This document shows, piece by piece, positions 59,588 to 64,000 of a DNA stretch of 64,000 nt (position 1 is the stretch's first letter; each line of letters begins with the position of its first letter). A program made the translations under genes and the position numbers. The stretch lies in assembly GCA_041394885.1 (NCBI GenBank), contig JAWKHI010000014.1, positions 1-64,000 of the forward strand, written 5' to 3'. A model generated the notes under the pieces. That model was given only the letters and a program-made list of their open reading frames with translations, ran no database searches and was not told where the DNA came from. This DNA is from DSOI01 sp041394885. GTDB lineage: Bacteria > Acidobacteriota > Terriglobia > Bryobacterales > Bryobacteraceae.

Positions 59588-60193
59588 ATGTCAAGACGGG
59601 ATCTCTATGGCTGGATCAAGAAGATCCACATGTACTCCGGGCTACTGTCCTTCACGGCCTTCGTCGTGTGGGGGGTGACCGGAATCCATGCAGTCTTCCT
59701 GCCGCCGCCGGGCGAATATCAGCCGCCTCCGATCACATCGGTCCGGGAGTTTGCGTTCAAAGCTCCGGGGGGCATGGACGACCGGCAGGCCGCCAAGGCG
59801 ATCTTCGACGCGGCCCAGATCCCGGTGGCTGGCGGGCGCTATAACATCCACCGCGACGAGCAGTCCAATCTTGCGTTCAACGTGTTTACGATCAATGGCG
59901 GCCGTGAGGTTACCTTCGTCGAGGACCGGGGAATCGTGCGGGTCGCGCATCGCGCCAACAGCATCTGGAGCTACTTCTCGTCAATGCACACGGCCCACTC
60001 GGGCCGGCACCGGCTGACGGCGCCGGCGATCGCCTGGGGCTATTTCAACGAATTCTCCAATTGGGCATTCCTGTTCATGACCCTATCGGGAGTCTACCTG
60101 TGGCTGGCCACGCGTCCCAGCCTGCGTTGGGCGCAGCTATCTCTCGCAGGGATGGCGGCGCTGACCCTGGTTTTGTGGCTCGTCATCCGGTGA
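59588..60193 (+). CDS. PepSY-associated membrane protein, first of a pair
   Basis: A 201-residue protein. WIKKIHMYSGLLSFTAFVVWG is the first membrane helix with conserved HxxxG (heme-binding-like His). PepSY-like beta segments lie in the middle (FNVFTINGGREVTFVED, RIHTAHSG-like SMHTAHSGRHR), and the C-terminal ~50 residues hold two helices. Such proteins often sit with heme or siderophore uptake genes; here no receptor is seen. The start ATG is preceded directly by AAGGA, so translation start is uncertain. Confidence 0.72.
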   Translation: MSRRDLYGWIKKIHMYSGLLSFTAFVVWGVTGIHAVFLPPPGEYQPPPITSVREFAFKAPGGMDDRQAAKAIFDAAQIPVAGGRYNIHRDEQSNLAFNVFTINGGREVTFVEDRGIVRVAHRANSIWSYFSSMHTAHSGRHRLTAPAIAWGYFNEFSNWAFLFMTLSGVYLWLATRPSLRWAQLSLAGMAALTLVLWLVIR

Positions 60194-60197
60194 ACCT

Positions 60198-60776
60198 ATG
60201 TATCGACTGATGAGAAATATCCATCTTGGCCTCGGGCTGGTGTTCGTCCTGATGGCGCTCGTATTCGCCGCCAGTTCGATGGTTATCATCTATCGCCCGC
60301 TACTCAACACCAAGCCCGTCGATACCGAGACGACGGTGAAACTGTCACCGGATGCGGCTGCGAGCCCTCGCGCGGCCGCGCGATTGCTGATGACCAGCCA
60401 TGGAATACGCGGTGATCTGCGCCAAGCCCAGGAGAGAGCGGGACGCTTCCACTTCCAGATCGCGCGGCCGGGTGAGATGGCGGAGGTTGTCTACGAACCT
60501 TCCTCGGGAGAAGCCAAGATCAAGACCAGAAGGCAGGGGGCGCTCGAGACTCTCGTGCATTTGCACACCAATCATGGACTGTGGCACGAATACATGCCCT
60601 CGAACTTCTGGGCGGCGATCGCTCTGCTCACCTCGATCGGGTTGCTGCTGCTCGGAGTCTCCGGAATCTATCTCTGGTTCCAACTCCACAACGAGCGGCT
60701 CATTGGCGGAATCCTGCTGGGATTCGGACTGATCTTCGGATTCGTGACACTCCTGCTGACACGGCTGCAGCAGTAG
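60198..60776 (+). CDS. PepSY-associated membrane protein, second of a pair
   Basis: A 192-residue protein. The first helix LGLGLVFVLMALVFAASSMVII is preceded by a conserved His (RNIHLG). PepSY-like segments follow (LLMTSHGIRGDLRQAQ, EVVYEPSSGEAKIKTRR). Two further helices (FWAAIALLTSIGLLLLGVSG and LIGGILLGFGLIFGFVTLLL) frame LHTNHGLWHEY, a His-rich loop. It resembles the upstream protein in layout, so the two may form a heterodimer. The gap between the genes is 4 bases. Confidence 0.72.
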   Translation: MYRLMRNIHLGLGLVFVLMALVFAASSMVIIYRPLLNTKPVDTETTVKLSPDAAASPRAAARLLMTSHGIRGDLRQAQERAGRFHFQIARPGEMAEVVYEPSSGEAKIKTRRQGALETLVHLHTNHGLWHEYMPSNFWAAIALLTSIGLLLLGVSGIYLWFQLHNERLIGGILLGFGLIFGFVTLLLTRLQQ

Positions 60777-60843
60777 ACGATTCCGCCCGAAGTGTCTCTA
60801 AGGCCAACGCGGGAATCAAGGTATGGTACTAGTGAGACCAACC

Positions 60844-63648
60844 ATGAAGATGCGTGTAGGGATTCTTCTCCTGATAGCCGGTGTTCTTTTGGGTCCGCGG
60901 CCCGCGCTTCCGCAAGGATCGGCGCCGGGTGAGCCGGTGACGATTCTCATGACGTTCGGGCTGAACGCGAAGGCGGACCAAAGATGGGACGGTTCGCTCA
61001 GTCTTTCCGGCGGCGAGATCACAGCACTGCGGGGGCATCAGTTCGCCCGAGGAGACTCCATTGAAGGTCAGAACTCGTGGAAGCTGCGCAACAGGCGGGA
61101 TGAAATCACCGGGTTTGCCCGCATCAACTATACGGAGATGAGCCCCGCGCACCTGCCGCCGGTGATGTTTTTCCCCGTTGGCGTGTATGCCACGCTGCGG
61201 GCCGGACCTTCGGCTCGCGTCTCGGTGCGGACGGCGCAAGGCGACTTTGCTTTCAATCTCTCCGAGATCGGCCACAATCCGAAAGCGTTTCTGGATGGCA
61301 GCGCGACTGTGGTGTGGGCGCCGGCGGTGGAGAAGATCACAACCGAACAATACGAAGACGACGAACCGGAGATCGCGCGCCTCGGCGATGGCTCGATCGC
61401 GGTGGCTTGGGTGGCATACCGGGAGCGGGCGGACCGCGTGTTCTTCCGCGCGCGGAACGGTGGCGGCTGGTCGGCGGTCGAAGAGGTCACGGTTGACCCA
61501 GGCGACATTTTCCGCTGCTCGATCTCCGCGGACGAGAACGGGGACCCATGGGTAATCTGGAGCCGGCGCGAGGGCACGCAATGGCACCTCTGGGGAAGGC
61601 ACAGACGTGATGGCGGGTGGCAGGCTCCAGTGAAGTTGACCACGGAAGGTTCGAACATGTTCCACCGGTCGGCGGCGGGAGGCGGTCAGATCTTCCTGGT
61701 GTGGCAAAGTTTTCGCGGCGCCGCCGGTAGCGCGCAAAGCGATATTTACGTGCGAAGTCTGGTGAAGGGGGAATGGACGGGGGAGATGCGCGTGAGCGAA
61801 TCGCCCGCTAACGACTGGGAGCCGTCGATCGCCGCGGGAACGGGAGGCAAGGGCTTCATCGCCTGGGACAGTTACGACAAGGGTAACTACGATGTCTTCT
61901 TCCGAAGCTTTGAGAATGGAAGGCTGGGTGCGATCGACCGGGTTACCTCGAACGCAAGGTTCCAGGCCCATACCTCGGTGGCGGTGGACGCGGGGAACCG
62001 GCCGTGGTTGGCCTGGGACGAATCCGGCGCCAATTGGGGCAAAGATCAGGGGTTCCTGATCAACCCGCCCGTCTCCACGCCGCTCCATCAGGAGCGATCC
62101 ATTCGTGTGGCCCGATGGGACGGACGCCAGTGGCAAGAGCCCCGGGCGAAGCTGACGCCATTCTACGTCTACCAGCTATTTCCCAATTTCGAGAACCCCC
62201 GAATTTCGTTCGACTCGAGGGGAACTCTGACGATGGTCTTTCGGCACTGGACGCGCCAGAACGCGAGGTCGATCGGCAGCAAACTCGGCTGGGAAAACTA
62301 CGTGACGCGCTTCGACGGCGAGACCTGGACGACCCCGGTTCCGATCGACCACAGCCGCGGGTCGATCGAAAAACGACCCGCGCTGGTTCGAGACAACACG
62401 GGCGACGTGTGGGCGGCGTGGATGACTGACGAGCGAACATTCGCCGATCTGGTTCCACGGAACGGAGAGATCTACGTCGCCAACCTGAAATCATCGGCGG
62501 CGGCGCCCGCCTACGATGCCGCGAAGTTCGTTCCTCTGGCGGACCCGTTCGCCGAAGAACTTCCCATTCATGCCGCGGAAAAGGAGGATCTTGCCAAGAT
62601 CCGTGGCTATACGATCCGAGCAGGCAACCGCAACTACAAGATCTATCGCGGCGACATGCACCGCCACAGCGACGTTTCCCAGGACTTCAAATACGACGGC
62701 TCCCTGATCGAGATCTACCGGTACGCGCTCGATGCAGCGGCTTTCGACTACATCGTTCCCACCGACCACCAATTGGGTTACGACCAGGAATTCACATGGT
62801 GGCAGGACGAGAAACTGACCGATCTCTTCCATCTGGCCGGTACCTTCACGCCGATGTTCGGATATGAGCGCAGCATGAACTACCCAAACGGACATCGCAA
62901 TGTGATCTTGCCGAAGCGCGGGACGCGTCCCCTGCCGATTCCTCCCGAGGAAGCACGCGGCCAGACGGGCGCGGCGAAGCTATACGCGTACCTGCGCCAG
63001 AACAACGGCATCTCGATGCCGCATTCGAGCGGCACCGATCAGGGCACGGACTGGCGGGACAACGATCCCGAGGTGGAGCCGCTGATCGAAATCTACCAGG
63101 GATACCGCGCCAGCTACGAGTACGAGAACGCGCCGGCGGCCGCGAGCCGCGAGAAGCTGATCACTCAGCGGAGCGGCTTTCAGGCTGCCGGATACTGGTG
63201 GAAGGCGCTGGAGAAGGGCTACAAGCTTGGCGTGCAGGCGAGCTCGGACCATTGGTCGACCCATATTTCCTACGCATGCATCGTGACGGACGACTTTTCG
63301 CGCGACGGGATGTTCGAGGCGCTCAAGAAACGCCATGCCTACGGAGCCACCGACAATATCGTGCTTGACTTTCAGGCTCGAGCCGGCGGGGCAACCTACA
63401 TCATGGGTGACAGCATCCAATCGCGAACCGCGCCGACACTGACCGTGCATGCCCGCGGCACGAGCCGGATCACGCAGGTGGTAATCGTCAAGAATCAGCA
63501 GTTCGTCTACGTCGGCCGCCCTAACACGCGCGACATCGACATTGACTTCGTTGACCGGGATTTCGAGCCCGGGTTCAACTACTACTACACTCGGGTTTTG
63601 CAAGAAGACGGCCGGCTTGCATGGAGTTCGCCCATCTGGGTGGAGTAG
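60844..63648 (+). CDS. DUF3604 exported protein with beta-propeller-like N-terminal half
   Basis: A 934-residue protein. MKMRVGILLLIAGVLLGPRPA is a signal peptide. Residues ~170-560 contain repeated segments of the form AWVAYRERADRVFFRAR, VIWSRREGTQWHLWGR, VWQSFRGAAGSAQSDIYVRS and AWDSYDKGNYDVFFRSF, a propeller-like repeat. DUF3604 occupies the last ~300 residues: YRGDMHRHSDVSQD (metal-binding HxH), FDYIVPTDHQLGYD, NGISMPHSSGTDQG and GVQASSDHWSTHISYA, resembling PHP-type metal-dependent hydrolases. The ATG at 60844 gives the signal peptide. No operon partner is evident. Confidence 0.85.
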   Translation: MKMRVGILLLIAGVLLGPRPALPQGSAPGEPVTILMTFGLNAKADQRWDGSLSLSGGEITALRGHQFARGDSIEGQNSWKLRNRRDEITGFARINYTEMSPAHLPPVMFFPVGVYATLRAGPSARVSVRTAQGDFAFNLSEIGHNPKAFLDGSATVVWAPAVEKITTEQYEDDEPEIARLGDGSIAVAWVAYRERADRVFFRARNGGGWSAVEEVTVDPGDIFRCSISADENGDPWVIWSRREGTQWHLWGRHRRDGGWQAPVKLTTEGSNMFHRSAAGGGQIFLVWQSFRGAAGSAQSDIYVRSLVKGEWTGEMRVSESPANDWEPSIAAGTGGKGFIAWDSYDKGNYDVFFRSFENGRLGAIDRVTSNARFQAHTSVAVDAGNRPWLAWDESGANWGKDQGFLINPPVSTPLHQERSIRVARWDGRQWQEPRAKLTPFYVYQLFPNFENPRISFDSRGTLTMVFRHWTRQNARSIGSKLGWENYVTRFDGETWTTPVPIDHSRGSIEKRPALVRDNTGDVWAAWMTDERTFADLVPRNGEIYVANLKSSAAAPAYDAAKFVPLADPFAEELPIHAAEKEDLAKIRGYTIRAGNRNYKIYRGDMHRHSDVSQDFKYDGSLIEIYRYALDAAAFDYIVPTDHQLGYDQEFTWWQDEKLTDLFHLAGTFTPMFGYERSMNYPNGHRNVILPKRGTRPLPIPPEEARGQTGAAKLYAYLRQNNGISMPHSSGTDQGTDWRDNDPEVEPLIEIYQGYRASYEYENAPAAASREKLITQRSGFQAAGYWWKALEKGYKLGVQASSDHWSTHISYACIVTDDFSRDGMFEALKKRHAYGATDNIVLDFQARAGGATYIMGDSIQSRTAPTLTVHARGTSRITQVVIVKNQQFVYVGRPNTRDIDIDFVDRDFEPGFNYYYTRVLQEDGRLAWSSPIWVE

Positions 63649-63686
63649 CGGCCAGCAGCGGCGGCACTCAATAGAAACAGCCGTCG

Positions 63687-64000
63687 TTATTTCGTGAATA
63701 TCAGGGTGCCGAAGTTTTCCGGGACGTGGTTGGGATCCCGGTTCAGGACACATGTCGGCTGCCAGCACAGGAAGCGGCGTTGCGAGTCAGGACCTTCGCC
63801 GTCGATCCGATAGAGGTTGGCGCGCCACCTTGTCCCCACCTTGACTTCGGCCGCGGTGACGGACGCGAGTGGAATCCGGCAGGCGGCGTACCAGGTCTTT
63901 GACTTCTCGTCGATGCGCGCGCGGTGCTCCCAGCCGGATCGCCAATCGCGGTTCTGCCCACGGCGGTCGAGGTCGATGGCAAGGTCGATCCAGTCGCCGG
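63687..64000 (-). CDS. Carbohydrate-binding (CBM9-like) protein, 5' end outside window
   Basis: The final ~103 residues of a minus-strand gene run off the right edge. GDWIDLAIDLDRRG, WEHRARIDEKSKTW, CRIPLASVTAAEVKVGTRWRANLYRIDG and CWQPTCVLNRDPNHVPENFG match the end of CBM9-like carbohydrate-binding or cytochrome-associated domains in related bacteria. The stop is TAA at 63687. The gene is convergent with the DUF3604 gene, 38 bases apart. Confidence 0.7.
   Translation of the reverse strand, partial: GDWIDLAIDLDRRGQNRDWRSGWEHRARIDEKSKTWYAACRIPLASVTAAEVKVGTRWRANLYRIDGEGPDSQRRFLCWQPTCVLNRDPNHVPENFGTLIFTK

Noticed and set aside
1..64000. tRNA, rRNA, transposase or prophage genes
   Set aside because: None seen on reading both strands; only the short TIR element suggests mobile DNA.

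Overview
The window is high-GC bacterial chromosome. Its protein set suggests a free-living acidobacterium of the Solibacter/Bryobacter kind; this is inferred from gene content, and no rRNA is present to confirm it. The supporting set is Tat-exported sugar enzymes, DUF1080 and Gfo/Idh proteins, DUF1592/DUF1552 pairs, Asp- and Tyr-rich Tat components, and PQQ/cytochrome c and DUF3604 proteins. I found no tRNA, rRNA, transposase or phage gene.

Positions 1-13700 are a decaying CRISPR-Cas island. On the left, on the minus strand, lie a type I-G (former I-U) large-subunit gene (csb3, cut by the window edge) and a cas3 that can be read as one long protein only across about six small indels. To its right, a segment carrying an MNT nucleotidyltransferase/HEPN toxin-antitoxin pair plus cas2 and cas4-cas1 occurs twice in tandem. 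The copies have decayed in complementary ways. Copy 1 keeps an intact toxin-antitoxin pair but only scraps of cas2 and cas4-cas1. Copy 2 keeps intact cas2 and a cas4-cas1 fusion, but its HEPN protein has lost the catalytic motif and has been uncoupled from its partner. A DUF4926 gene and a small antitoxin-like ORF lie between the copies. A 42-repeat CRISPR array follows, whose repeat holds a 20-bp perfect palindrome. Beyond it are remains of a second, different cas system: a truncated cas3 with a nonsense codon and a 3' tail copied from a neighbouring gene, a ParDE-type toxin-antitoxin pair, and an intact cas6.

Positions 13700-33200 hold ordinary chromosomal genes. These are DUF3500 and DUF1080 proteins, a Gfo/Idh/MocA oxidoreductase, a delta-1-pyrroline-5-carboxylate dehydrogenase, a Tat translocase pair (tatA/B, tatC), a GT-C-like membrane protein, a spermidine-synthase-like membrane protein, a radical SAM protein, a mannonate-dehydratase-like protein, a PQQ-propeller protein, an M20 amidohydrolase and acpS. 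A nickel module follows: nikR divergent from a CbiM/N-CbiQ-CbiO importer, with a candidate NikR operator between them.

Positions 33200-64000 hold dtd (with an apparent frameshift), a GHMP kinase, an ECF sigma factor, folC with an APC permease, and then catabolic and surface modules. These are a sulfatase/FAD oxidoreductase/enolase-superfamily operon, a zinc metallopeptidase, a DUF1592-DUF1552 pair, a DUF5060 glycosidase/racemase operon, a sugar-binding lipoprotein, a PQQ-cytochrome c dehydrogenase preceded by a coupled small ORF, two PepSY-type membrane proteins and a 935-residue DUF3604 protein. The main oddity of the window is the CRISPR region, where duplication, indels, decaying repeats and toxin-antitoxin genes are concentrated.
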